A DNA stretch of 64,000 nt. Source: Tulasnella sp. 424. Its lineage: Eukaryota; Basidiomycota; Agaricomycetes; Cantharellales; Tulasnellaceae. Each line of letters opens with the position of its first letter. Position 1 is the first letter of the stretch. The position numbers and the translations under genes are program-made. Shown in pieces: positions 44,310 through 56,162 of the stretch. The stretch spans positions 248,001 through 312,000 of the forward strand of contig WSUB01000007.1 of the NCBI GenBank assembly GCA_019633425.1, written 5' to 3'. A model generated the notes under the pieces. That model worked only from the letters and a program-made list of their open reading frames with translations. It did no database searches and was not told where the DNA came from.

Positions 44310-47300
44310 CTAAGGCCGTCTCCTCGTCTCCCGATCCGACGACACAGTCGAATCCGCATCTCTATCCCTCGTCCCAGTCCTCTCCCTCGTGCGATCCGAC
44401 AAATTCGAACTCTCCCCCGTCCCAGTCCTCTCTTTCGTACGTTCTCGCATCCTCTCGCGCTCCGGCTTGGGCGTGCCCGCCCGCTCCCTCTCCTTCCCCG
44501 CCGATTCGCTCTTCGTCCTCTCTCTTCGGAAACACACAAAGTTGATCGCGGTCGCTTTCCTCGCGTCGCTCAAGGTCTGCTTCACGCCATCGAGTTGAGC
44601 TTGCAAGTTCTGCTGAGCAGCGTCAGGTCGTCGTTCGTAACAATCGGAAATGGTAGTGTAGATATCAGTGAAAGTGCCGGTTGTTGTCGGAGTCACGTAT
44701 TGTTGCAGAGTTTGGTGGATGAACTCAATTTCCAGAGTCGCCTGCAACACGAAGGTTAGCTTCTCCACGCCCGACTGGGGACTTGCTGAGGAACACCAAC
44801 CCTCAACATCCCGCCCATTCCGAACCTCCGAATCTGCTTGAAGCATTTCAGCGCCTCGGCAGTCAAATCAGCCACCAGGGTTGTCATGGTGCGTTCTAGA
44901 AGCGTCTTTGACACAGCGCCGACTTTCGAATGATAGTCGACCATCCGGAGGAGCGTCGAGAATACGTATTGGCGGACCTCTGTTAAAACCCGAAGGGTCA
45001 GCATGGAGGCTCAAACGATCGTCTCAGCTAGTCACTGCTGCTCTGACCTGTAGGACGCGGAGTCTCGAGCCAATCCATCGCTGGGTCCAAAATGCCAGCG
45101 CGGAGGATGCTGGTAACATCATCAGATTTAGGCTTGATATAGTCACCGAAGAGGGTTTTGTCCAATTCATTGATAACACGAAGAGCGGTCTGTTTGAACG
45201 AAATCCGTGTTTACTCGGTCAATTACTGGCCCATGAGAGAGATCTAGAGGAGAGGTACGCGCATTACGATCCGAATTTATGTTGGTTGCAAAAGCAGCTT
45301 CAAGTTGGCTCATCATGTTTGGCACGACAATTTTCTTAAGGTGTGCCAGGTTCGATATCACCAACAAAACTCGAACATCCTGGTATCCCAAACGTTGGGT
45401 GAGCTCAGGACACAGGATAACCGTTCAAGGGTCGTGACGCACCGTGTCTTTCAGGTCCAATACACCAGTATTGGTGGGGATTGTCAACGACTCATCACGT
45501 TCTTCGGTGGCCAAAGGAATGAAACCGTCCAATATGGCGTATAGGCAGTCCAGGAATGCCTTTGTGATCTTGCTCGTGAACTCGGAAGGGACTGCCTTCT
45601 GCTGTGGGCGGGCTCCACCACTGGTGCCAGAGATGGTGGCAATCTTGTATGCGCCAGTGGTATTGTGCTTCTGGAACTTGTGAATGCGGGTGAGGTATGT
45701 TGTAGTGTTGGCCACCTCTCTGTTCAGCTCCCAGGTCTCGAGGCGGTTCAGAAGATGCGCGTCTGGATTTCGACAAGAGAGACCAATCAGTACGCTGTCT
45801 CTCCGTAATATCAATCGTACGTACCCCGCTCCCACAAACCACACAGAACTTCCTCAAACTTCCATCTAGCACTAATCAGGAGGTTGCTCAGCCCAAAGTT
45901 GGCTTCACTTGAAATATCTACAGGCGTCACGTCGTTAACAACCTCGGCTATCTCCGACAAAATCTTTTGCAAGAAATGTGCGGAGGTTAACGAGTTCGTT
46001 GCGAGAGGAACGAATGCGGCTGTCGTTCCGACAACTGGATCGATGCTAGATGTAGGTGGCTTCGGACTGGATTTGACGGCCGGGTCCGAGACGTTGAAGA
46101 ACTCAGAGACCATGGCGATGTATTCCTTGACGATGTCAAGAGCCATAGTCCGGGTTTGATTGGGACTCCGGCGGTTGGTTGAGGGAGGTGCCGCCTGTAA
46201 AGGAACGAGCAAAAACCCCGGTCAGGTCTGCATTCGCTACCCGGACTCAACCGCTCACTCGTTGGAAGTTCCCATTCATGTGTGCACGAGCTATTTTCCA
46301 AAACCCAGGAAGTGATGATATGACCACTTCGGAAATAGCCTTCAAAAGATCCCAGATCGATTGCCAAACCTCCCAACCGTATGCTTTCGCTGATTGAAGG
46401 AAACCGAATCAACGAGGTGTAAAAAGCCCCAGCAATTCCAAGTCAACTCGCACCTATAACTTGTTCAGATGTCCGCTCTTCATTCAACGCGACAATGCAG
46501 GTCTCGAGGTCCTTGGCTATCGCGGCTTGATCCACAGATGTTGAGTTATGCTTTGATCGCACCTCTAAGGTTGGTACTTAGCACGAATCGACCGTGATGT
46601 TACGAAGTGGACACTTGCCATTTAGACGCTGCGTGTACTTTTCGTGAGTCGTGCGTAGGCTATCAAGGGCATGTTTATGCTGCCCGTCTAAGAACGTCCA
46701 AATAGGTTCCTCTGAAGGGTCGAGTTCGAGCAAGATTCTAAAGGCGAGCAGAGATCAGCATTAGGTTTAGGCGGATGCTTGGCCATGACTGTTGCGTACT
46801 CGATCGTTTTTTCCTGTTCTTCCACGCCTCTGTTAGGCTGCTTCAGCTGACCCAACAACGTCTCCCGCATTTCGCTCATGACCTTTTCAACGGCAGCCCA
46901 CACCTTGTCGAATATACGCTTCTGGGCCTCCGAAACCGCAGAGGAACTTGACTGAGACTGAGAGCCTGATGCAGTTGCGAGTGAAGCGGGGAGGAGTTGG
47001 CCGGGTTTCGATTCAAGAAGGAATTTTCCTTTTTTGTAATCCCTCATGGCAGCATCGTAGCGTCGCTAGCGAGTATAATGGATATTCGATGCCATGCGGG
47101 TAAGATCTGCAGAACAGAGGCAACTCACCGCTTCAACAGCTTCGCGTAGGGATCCGGGGAGATTGAAGAAGAACTTGGAACGTTCAAACACGGCAAGGGT
47201 GGACCGTAGTTTGTCGGCCTTTGATGCATTCTCGAGTACAGGTAGGAAGACTTGGTCCGCTTTTGCGGTAGCCACTGTTGAATCCTATGAGCTCTCCTAC

Positions 47301-48060
47301 GATACCGGAAGTGGAGGACACCATGGGCGACATTACATTTCAATTGAGACTTGAGAGAACTTGAAGCGAAATCCGTTGAGTCGGCCAGCAACCCTTCCTT
47401 CATATCCACATACAATGCTGGAAATGCATGAGGTCGGTGTCGCGAAAAACCCATCGCAACGGTTACCCACCATCAGCAGAGAACTTGACGGAAACAAACC
47501 GGTCAAAATTCTCTTCAACAAGAATACGGATCGCTTCGGACCGAGATTCTAAGGAATATTGAAGGTTCCTCGTTCCCATTGCCAAGTCTTCATACGTTGC
47601 ATCAGGATGCACGACAGACAGAAAAGCTTTGGGGTCGAAGGACTTGGATGAAATAAGAACAGAAGCCTCTAGGAGGAGTAATAAGCAATAATATCGCAGC
47701 AGATGGAGCCAGCTACGTACTTTGCTCCATCGACATCTCGGTCACGCTGCGGGAGGGTCATTCCCCAGTCAGACTAAGAGGAAACACGTCGACAATAGCT
47801 ATCAACTGACTCAACCACAGCACCAAGCCCTAATGGATCTGACGCAGCATCGTTGGTGCTGCTTCCTGAGCTTGTCATGCCTCCAGCAAGGGAATCAATA
47901 GTTTCATGGTCAACATCTTGCCACTCTCTGAAGGAGAAGCACTTCAATAATACGCCCCAAGAACTTTTTTAATAAGTATCTCTCACTGTGGATCGAGACT
48001 CTCGATTCGATAGGCTTTGAGGAGCGTTGCTTCGTCTACTTGGACTTTGAAGCGGCCCAT
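44310..48060 (-). CDS. sec5: Exocyst complex subunit Sec5
   Basis: Tethers secretory vesicles at the plasma membrane. The preferred start is the ATG at 48060 (MGRFKVQVDEATLLKAYRIE). Small exons follow (EWQDVDHETIDSLAGGM; DWGMTLPQRDRDVDG). The conserved core then reads SFDPKAFLSVVHPDATYEDL, ESRSEAIRILVEENFDRFVS, ADQVFLPVLENASKADKLRS, VFERSKFFFNLPGSLREAVE and DYKKGKFLLESKPGQLLPAS. Later exons give a helical body, LIEQ-type rods, and the end TLEIEFIHQTLQQYVTP then SDARKATAINFVCFRRERTK. A species-specific Arg/Glu-rich tail runs to the stop at 44310. It has about 12 or more exons and nearly 900 residues. Family knowledge and the motif order support Sec5. Exon edges in 45-47 kb are approximate. An in-frame upstream exon (48220-48408) is a possible alternative start. 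Confidence 0.85.
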
Positions 48061-48219
48061 GAGGGTGCAGTCCTAGACACAATCGAGGATCAGGGGTCAC
48101 ATTCGAACCGCGGGATTTCCACTTCTTCGCTCTCCATGATCCCGTTTACATCCAGAAATTAAGTCTAACGAGACAATGATATAAGCCTCTTATGTAAATT
48201 CCATCGCCCTCCCGATTGC

Positions 48220-48408
48220 TTACACGAGAGCAGGATCAAATACGCGATCCCCTTCGAGGCTCCACTTCCCCATGGAGGGCACAAACCATCCCTTGACAGC
48301 TCCGGAAGGGAAGAGGACAACACTGATTCTGGCTTCAAACTCATAGCACGCTCCAGAAGCAGTACGCATATACCAAATAGCCTCCCGAAGCTCTCCTGAA
48401 CGTGTCAT
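48220..48408 (-). CDS. Short ORF, possible upstream in-frame exon of Sec5
   Basis: An ATG at 48408 opens MTRSGELREAIWYMRTASG and reads ...EGDRVFDPALV to a stop. A donor GTGTAAG after FDPAL and the acceptor GTCTAG at about 48,075 would join it in phase to DCTLMGRFKVQVDEATLL of Sec5. This could be an alternative 61-residue N-terminal extension, a short uORF, or chance. Confidence 0.3.
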   Translation of the reverse strand: MTRSGELREAIWYMRTASGACYEFEARISVVLFPSGAVKGWFVPSMGKWSLEGDRVFDPALV

Positions 48409-48674
48409 TTTTATATTTCAAGCTATCCACCTCCCCCCCCCAGGCTCAACGTTGGCTTCTTTCTCAAGGACGCGTGAATTGAAGTCCCTCTGCGTGAAAA
48501 ACTGGCCTAATGGAGCTCAATAGATGGTCAGAAGAAGTCGAGCACCTCCAGTCGGCGCTCGGTCCAATTACAGTAGCGGTGGACCCGGGCCGGACTTATG
48601 CCTATTTAAGGTTGATAGATCCTCGGTCGCAGATCCTCACCATTCACAATCCCTCTCTCAATCCTCTCTCTCCC

Positions 48675-50370
48675 ATGAACGCGCTCTACTACACCGCGGT
48701 AAGGCTATTGACGGATCAGAACCTGGTAAAAGCTATAAGTCACGTAATACTGGATTTTGCAGGCTGGTCAGTTCGAAGTACGGAAAGTCGACATCCCCGA
48801 AGTCAACGATGACCAGGTCTTGATAAAGGTGGCTCTATGCGGTAAGCCTAAGTAATGACATTACCTCAGCTTCAAGACTGACTTTTATCGTCGGCCCATA
48901 AGGAATGTGTGGTACCGATATGCATATCCACGAGGGCGAGTTTATCGCGACATTTCCGGTGAGCCATAGACATCGATTCGTGCCACATGACTCGCCGGAC
49001 GACTGGTTATGTTTTCCAGTTGATTCCAGGACACGAGTTTATCGGCACGATTGAGAAGCTTGGCAAGGACGTCCAAGGGTTTACAGTTGGGGATCGAGTT
49101 GTTTCGGACAATGGCATCAGCGTGAGGACGAAGCCGGGGAGCCGTCGACCGCGCCAGAGACCAATCGTCGTCGTTCTTCCATAGTGCGGGCACTGCTTCT
49201 ATTGCCGTCGACGTGAAAGTACGCTATGTGAAAACTTCCAAGGTCTCGGAGCGAATACCGCAGGCGCGTTTGCTGAGTATATCGCAGTGTGAGTGCGTTG
49301 GATTTATATCTTCAACATCACGGGACAGCTGACCCAGTTAATGAAGGCACAAGAAGAAGGTCTAGTGAGTTTTTTATGATGTTCCATACAGTCATCACTC
49401 CCCTAACTGATGTGGGTTCTAGCAAAGTACACAACGTGTCGGATGAAGCGGGTACTCTGATCGAGCCTAGTACGTTTAGCGCTCTCAACCAGCGCGCCAG
49501 AACCCTTATTATTGCCTCTATAGCCGCATGCGCCGTTCATGGACTCGATCAATTAAACCTTGGAGTAGGCTCCGATGTCCTCATCTTTGGTTTGTCTTTC
49601 CAGACGCAGCCAAAACGTGCTCGTTGACTCCAAACTCTAGGTAGCGGTCCTACAGGGCTCATGCTGGCCCAGTTACTCAAGCTGAACGGTGCCGTCAGAT
49701 TGGTTCTTGCGGCACCGGCGGGGCCAAAGATGGAACTGGCCAAAAAGCTGGAGGCGGCTGACGAATATATCGCACTTGATAGAGAAAACTCCGCTGCCCA
49801 GCTCGAAGAGCTGAAAAAGCGAAACCCTTACGGCTTTGACGCTGTGGTGGGTTCCTCATTCTTCTCTGAGGTTTCAGACGATGAAATTATGGGTGCCTGT
49901 CATGCTAGGTGGAAGCAACTGGAAACGAAACAATTGCGAACGAGTCGATCAACTTTGTCAGGCGAGGAGGCAAGTTAATGATATACGGCGTTTATGCCGA
50001 GAGTGCCAGAGTCCATTGGCCCCCTGGCAAGATATTCTTGGAGGAGATTCAGGTTCATGAGCCTTTCAGCCCATCCTATCCTTTCTTGCCTTTCTCTGAC
50101 TTGATTTCATTTCTCCATAGATAATCGGGTCTTATGCCTCGGCGTATTGCTTCCCTCGCTCGGTCGCATACCTCGATAGTGGCAAGCTCAAGACGGACGG
50201 AATAGTACGACAAATTCACTTTCACTGGGGCATGGTTTCTGATGAGCTCGTTTTCCCTCCAGATCACACATGTCTTTGGCATTGATGAATATCAGAAGGC
50301 GCTTGATACCATGGCGTCACGACAATCAATTAAGATCGCAATTCGCCCAACACTCTCGTCCAAAGATTAG
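48675..50370 (+). CDS. D-arabinitol dehydrogenase-like zinc alcohol dehydrogenase
   Basis: Medium-chain NAD(P)-dependent polyol dehydrogenase, closest by motif to fungal D-arabinitol dehydrogenases. The start is the ATG at 48675 (MNALYYTA), joined through an intron to AGQFEVRKVDIPEVNDDQVL. The catalytic zinc ligands lie in CGTDMHIHEGEF and LIPGHEFIG. The structural zinc cysteines lie in CGHCFYCRRRESTLCEN (C-x2-C-x2-C-x7-C) after a splice from GIS. A further splice restores GTLIEPT to ACAVHGLDQLNLGVG. The nucleotide-binding loop SGPTGLMLAQLL and EATGNETIANESINFV follow. The last exons give RSVAYLDSGKLKTDGI, VFGIDEYQKALDTM and the stop at 50370. About nine introns and 350 residues. All zinc ligands are intact. 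The substrate (arabinitol, sorbitol or a related polyol) is inference. Confidence 0.88.
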
Positions 50371-50440
50371 GGCTGCAAATTTCGCTTGTACATGCATCTA
50401 AATTCGGGGTATTAATAAACAATGTAAACGTTTGCGCGCA

Positions 50441-52689
50441 TCAAGGAAGCCGGAAGAACGCGACTCCGGCCCGATCTGGGTCAACCTTGTCCTCGACTTC
50501 CTTGCTGTCCACGGTCTTCATGGTCGCTGTGATCAAAAGCTCCAGGGCATCCTTGAGGGACTTCTTCTTCTTCTCTTCATCCGCACTGCTTGCACCGGTC
50601 TCTCCTGACTCGTCAGCCGGTAAACCTTCCACAGCCGTCTCCTTGACCTCCGCCTCCGTAACGCCACTGTCGGTCTCACCTCCTGTCGGAAGTATCACCC
50701 GATCCCAATCTACGCACAGCGACACGTATTCGAACAAGATCCGAATGATGCCATCATTCCTCCTCCCTTCTTTCACATACTTCTGCAGTTGTGTCAAAGT
50801 CAAAGTGTCCCACGCAACAAGCGGACTGCCGGGCTTTACGGGTACGACGATAGTAGGGCAGCCATTGAAAAGGAGGTAGTGAATGACGCTCTCGCTCGGA
50901 CGCGCTGAGGAAGTCCAAATTCCGGCTCGATGGGGTTTCAATCCGAGGAGTAGGATGATCATCCGGCGCGGAGGAGGGCCGGCTTCAGATGGCTTGGCCA
51001 ACGGGTTAATGTCCGTCACGTCCACGCCCGATGGCAGAGTAGCCTGAAGTGAAGCGGATGCCTCTCCGGACTTGGGTCCGCTCGCCGGAGGTGACGGTGA
51101 TCCTGCTGGAGCCTCCTTGCCGTGGAACAACTTGTTGCTGAACCGTTTGTATTGCGCTTCCAAGTAAGCTGACGTCGACTTATGGGCATCCGGCTCAGGA
51201 GAAGGAGCACGTGAGGACTTCTTATCCTTGTCTTTATCAGGGAGAACAGCTGAGAGTGTAGCCTTGGCGGTATTGAGGGCATCTTCGATGGGCTTCTGTT
51301 CGGGCTGTGGTGGTCGTGGAGGAGGGGGGACACAAAAGTGGAGCACGATGGTGCTATGAGCCAGAAGTGTTTCTGCAACCTGTTAGAAATGTGTCAGTTT
51401 GCGTAACGGAGGAGTAAAGTATATAGAGAGAGATGCACCTGATAGTCGCCACTGAGGAAAGGGCCATGGGCAAAGATCACATCTGCCTTCATTGTACGAG
51501 GTACAACGGGCCTATGAACAAGACTTTCCCTTCAGCACAAGAGAAATACACGTCTTCCGTGAACCTACCTCCTATTGGTAGCAAAAAGGTAAGGAGAAAA
51601 CCATCCCTTCTCTACTGCAAAATAGTCTGCGACGTTCGAAAACATCGAGGGATCGCTGTGAACTGGACTTCGGAAGAAGCCTAAAGCCGCGTCGTCGATG
51701 ATGTGCTTGTACTTCAAGGTGATTAATATAGTTTTGACAGACGTTGTGTCGAGAACATGAGCGTGATTGCCGATCAGGATGTCCAAAGGCTTATCAACCA
51801 ATAACCAGTCCCCTCCCTAACCGGACGAACGTCAGCAGGAAGGATCGAGGCAAGCCGGAGCTGAGAGAAAGCACCTTAGCGATAGCTTCTTTCCCAGCCA
51901 TTCCGATCAGTTCGACCGTGATCGAGCTTGCGAACTCAGACCCAGCTACGGCATCCGCGATTGGAGCCATTGCTGGCGCGACGACCGCTGCTGTTCCACC
52001 CTGCACAGACCGGTAAGAAAAAGGCTACTGGATCAACGAACCCACCTAACTTACAGTTGCGACAATAACTCCGTGAACGACGAGGTCTCGGAACCGAATG
52101 CAAGGCAGAAGTAACGGGGAAGAATCGCCCCACTGTGGAAGGTGCAGGATTCTTTTAGCACGTACAGTTGACTTTGACATCCACCTGCTATTCACATACC
52201 GGAGACAAGCACACAATGGACGTGCCCGTTGCTCGTAGGGTCTCATAAGAAGCCATGACAATGCGTCCTGTAAGGCTCTGAGGCACACGGGATCAATATC
52301 GTCATTAAAATCAGAGACGTGAAATCCTTGTCCAACTCACGCCAACTAGCTTCCTCATGATCCATGGAGCCTTCTCCTCTGTTTCAAAGTTTGGCAAGGT
52401 AGTTGCATCCACTGGCTGTAGTACAGAATGCTCGACCATTGTTTTCTGAAGATGGTTGAAAGCGGCTCCATCGATTTGCGGTGATGCGGTAATCAAGACA
52501 GAGCTATTTTTGGCACTTACTCATGGAGCGAGTTCTCCGTGGCGGCTTTCTAGAGACGGGATATCTACGGGCAAAATGCGAAGGTTGCAGTGGTCATAGG
52601 ACGCAAGCGCTGTCGTGGACTGGATGAAAGGCGTGGCAGCGGAGGAACCTCTGAGCGCTCGGTTCTGTTGCCAAGGTAAAAGTGAACAT
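50441..52689 (-). CDS. Uncharacterised protein with Ala/Gly-rich membrane-like segment
   Basis: Not recognised. The exons that I can join read ATENSLHDSVLITASPQIDG, TMVEHSVLQPVDATTLPNFE, RIVMASYETLRATGTSIVCL and VVHGVIVATGGTAAVVAPAM. They continue SSITVELIGMAGKEAIAKEG, WLLVDKPLDILIGNHAHVLD, TLKYKHIIDDAALGFFRSPV, DVIFAHGPFLSGDYQVAETL, and then a long Pro/Ser/Asp-rich part ending VDPDRAGVAFFRLP at 50441. The VVHGVIVATGGTAAVV stretch could be a membrane segment. The 5' end is uncertain: an ATG at 52439 lies inside the joined exons, and an upstream ATG lies at 52689. The start of the next gene is only about 180 bp away, divergent. Two dead fragments of this gene sit at 40.9-41.4 kb, so it belongs to a family that duplicates locally. 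Confidence 0.72.
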
Positions 52690-52867
52690 AGAATATACCA
52701 AATGGGGGAACATTGGGAGAAGCGTGTTGATCGACGTTCTGATTTTGGCCCCTGATGTTTGGTTGGTTCAGAACCCAATCAATCACCTGTTCACCTGTGC
52801 TGTGGCTGGCTCTCTCCTGACCTTCGACCTCATTTCTTTTCCCCCTCCAATTCTCCTCGCCACCACC

Positions 52868-55077
52868 ATGGAGAGCTCGCCAAGTCGAGCAGAGCGTTCT
52901 CGAAGCAGACGCATCAAAGCTGAAGAGGTACGTTGGAGGGGTCACCTCATCCGCTGCAGGAGCTTCACAAAGTTCTTTGCAGCTGGGTTAGGCTCTCCTC
53001 ATCGCTAACCCACGTTCCCTTACAGGCCTCCCGCTCAGACCTTTCTTCATCCCCCTCTCTAACGTTCTCCTCTTCTTCATCCCAATCAATACCTCATACA
53101 CCGCCAACTCCTCGCACACCGGCACGTTACCCGACAAATCTCTCAGTCGCTACGACCCAACTTCGGCCATCAAGGTCGAACGTCAGTCCAAAGTCAGGCA
53201 AGCCATACCAGTACCAAAGTCTTGAGGACTTGCTTCGTGTCAATGGCTACCGCGAAACTCGAGTCTTCACCCCCGAGAGCGAACGCATTGCTTCAGCCGC
53301 CGGAGCATCTGCAGGTTCGAGCCCAAGTGCAAGGGTCGCCTCCAGGGATGGCGCCCGCCCAAAGAGTTTGCATCTCAACGAGGATGAACCAACTGCCCCC
53401 TCAGCGCAAGCAGGACCGAGCACCGTTGGAGGCATGGTCGTATCACTGCTCTCTGGGCTGATACCAGGAACAACTTTAAATTCGGGCCGCACCACATCCA
53501 AGAGTCCAGACCGGACTGCAGATCGCGGCCAGGTTGTATCAACCACGTTGCCAAGACATGATGAACCCGAGCCAGAGTCGGCCGGTTCCTCGCCCAAACT
53601 AAAGCATCCTCCCCTCGGCATGAAGCATCGCGGAAGTGGCGAACGATTAACGCCACCATCCGATCCTCAACCATTGTCACGCGGTAGCCCCGTTCCACGC
53701 ACTTCGCTGACCAATGCGTTGGAGTCCGCGCTAAGGAAGGCTCAACAACCGCGAGCCACGGTTGGACGAGCAGCATCTTCATCACTCGTGCTCCCCACTG
53801 CAAGCATTCGATCATTAAAACGCGTTCAATCGACCTCTTCGCCCGTCGAGTCCCTCACGCCTTCCTCTTCCTCGTCCACTATTCGGCCTTCGCCAGCCCA
53901 ACGCTTGTTTATGCAGCAGCAGCAATATGCTCGGCAAGCATCACATGCCGGGTCTCATGAGCCTGCACATGGTCTCCTCGCCCCACCGATCCACGAAAGG
54001 CCAAATCTTCGGCACATTGCTTCCGCCCCGAATGTGGGCCGTTCAAAGGCACGTTTGGGCAAGAAGCCGTCAAAATCCTCCATCCGACCCAATAGGCGCG
54101 CTGCTCCCCCCAACGCAAGTCAAAATCGTGACGGAGAGAATTGGTTCGAAAACCTGTCGCATATGCTCGCCCACGTTGCAGGAGTCTCCACCGACGACCT
54201 GAATAGCACGGGAAGCAATAGTCGACCGATTTCACGGACAGCATCCCAAAGATCAACCAAACCCGGGCGAAATAGAGCCGCGACTTCGGCCAGCCGACGT
54301 CCACCCAGCCTTGTCCTTACTCAACACTTTTCTCCGACCCCAGTCAGCGCCACTGTGACCTCTGTAAAAGCCGATTCGGTCGTATGTCGTTCAGCTCCTC
54401 CTTCTCGAGCTGCGTCGCAGTCCCGAGGTGATCCCGGGTCGAGGAAAGACAGCGTCAGGCGAGGAAAGAAGGCCAAGCGAGAGCCGCTTGGCACGCCGCT
54501 CCTTTCTCCTTCTATCAAATCCAAAGACGACGATCCATTTTCAGGTTTCTGGGAAACCGTGAACGCGGAGCGAGCCGATGGCGATGAAAGCATGGACGAC
54601 TCGGACACCGATCCACCGAATTTGGAGGCCATCCTATCAACTTACTTGAAGAACACAGGCACGGCAAGGCAAGGCGACGCGTCTTCGACTAGCGAATCCG
54701 ACGAAGACGGCCCAGGGGCAGGGAGAAAGAGGTCTATCCGGTCTCTGAAGGCTCATCTTGCGTCCAATCCGCCCCGGACAGCTACCCCCGGAGTAAACGG
54801 AGTTCCTGCTTTACCAACGACCAGTGCCGGTGTTCCGTTCAAGAGGTCTCACTCTCTGAGAGCTCGGTCGGCGAGTTCCACCCCCGAACCTGGAAGTGCG
54901 GATTTCACCGCGTGGTTGGGTGGATCAGATTGGGAAAGTGGATCGAAGAGGGGCCGTGGTTCGGTTAAGAAAAAGAGGGGATTGTTGCCGGAATGGCTCT
55001 CTCCCAGGCCCGACAGCAACAAGGGTATTATGAATGCCCTTGGATTTGAGGAGGATGATGGAGCTCGAAGACAGTGA
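52868..55077 (+). CDS. Large disordered Ser-rich protein
   Basis: Not recognised. The start is the ATG at 52868 in an excellent context (CCACCATGG). Exon 1 is MESSPSRAERSRSRRIKAEE. An intron (donor GTACGT, acceptor TTACAG) joins ASRSDLSSSPSLTFSSSSS, and the second exon then runs open to 55077. About 720 residues. A short conserved-looking segment, YQYQSLEDLLRVNGYRETRV, followed by FTPESERI near residue 75-110 looks like a folded motif. Others are ENWFENLSHMLAHVAGVSTD and SDTDPPNLEAILSTYLKN. The rest is Ser/Pro/Arg-rich. Near the C-terminus ADFTAWLGGSDWE and KKKRGLLPEWLSPRPDSNKG stand out. No membrane segment or catalytic motif. It may be a regulatory scaffold, but no function can be assigned. 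Confidence 0.82.
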
Positions 55078-56162
55078 TGGTGTGTTGAGGTGGCAGAAGT
55101 GGCATTTACGTATCCAACCTGCTATGATGTAAAAATAGCTTGGAGGGGCCCTTGGCGGGGCCGATCTTTTCAGCTTGGTTTCCCGCTTTCGTTCTGTAAG
55201 ATTGTTTTGTGGGATTGCGTGTATTGAAATGCTGGGTCTTACATCCCCTTTTTACACTTAGAGTACTTCCTTTTATGGTCTTCGGTAATCAAATATTGGT
55301 ATTTTGGCTAATAGAGCAACTATCTGCGATTTTGAATGCTGGAAAGTTTGGCACGGTGCTTTCTTGGACAGCGCGTAACGGGGTCGAGAATGCGAAAGAC
55401 TCCAAGGATCTCATCAGCAATCGGTCTCTCGTCTTCGGTCCAATTCATTTTCCATTCGATAGGACGAGAATCGGCTCCAGGCTTTGGGTGGGCAATATAG
55501 GTCCCCAAAACTCTGCTATCGCAGCCTCTGTTCAAGTGCAGGTCTGTTGGTGAGGTTCAAAATCCGCATCGGAAGAAATCGATAGATTTAGTCGCAGGAG
55601 GCGTTTGTTACGCCAAGGACCGGATACGTTCCCTGGGCTGTGGATGATTAAGCTAGGGATCGAGCTTGAGGGCAGCATGGGAGGTCATTCCGGACTTCCC
55701 AGAGCTCATACGTTTGAAGCTTAACACCCGAAACACGTTCGTTAGAAGGATTATCTGCCTGCTCTGCACTTTAGAAGCTACACTGCGCGGCGGTGGTTGA
55801 ATTGTATCGACACAATCAGTATATCGAGAGTCGCGGGCAACGATGATGATGACGCAGCGATGGCTTTTCACAGCTCGAGATTCGCCAGCGGTGCAGTTTC
55901 CAGTAATGACCAGCCTTACTATATATGCAAAGACACAGTTGCGACCCGATAGTTGAGTCGGGGACTGCCGCGTGCGCTGCTACGGGATATATATAACGAG
56001 CCGCTGCAACATGCATTGGATACAAAATATAACTACCGCGGGGAGACGTGAGAGAACAGGGTTCAGAAATAGTCTACCGTGTTAAGGCGGAGAGTACAGA
56101 TGTGCAAATTATCGCTGGGAAGGGGTTGTGAAAGAGATGTTGGGGTGTATGGATGTGGGAGG
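55078..56162. other. Intergenic, 1.1 kb, between 3' ends
   Basis: Lies between the stop of the disordered gene (55077, plus) and the stop of the second kinase-TPR gene (56163, minus). A minus-strand stretch near 55.36-55.51 kb reads DSRPIEWKMNWTEDERPIAD, which looks coding-like, but I cannot extend it into a gene. It may be a relic. Nothing else was seen. Confidence 0.4.
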
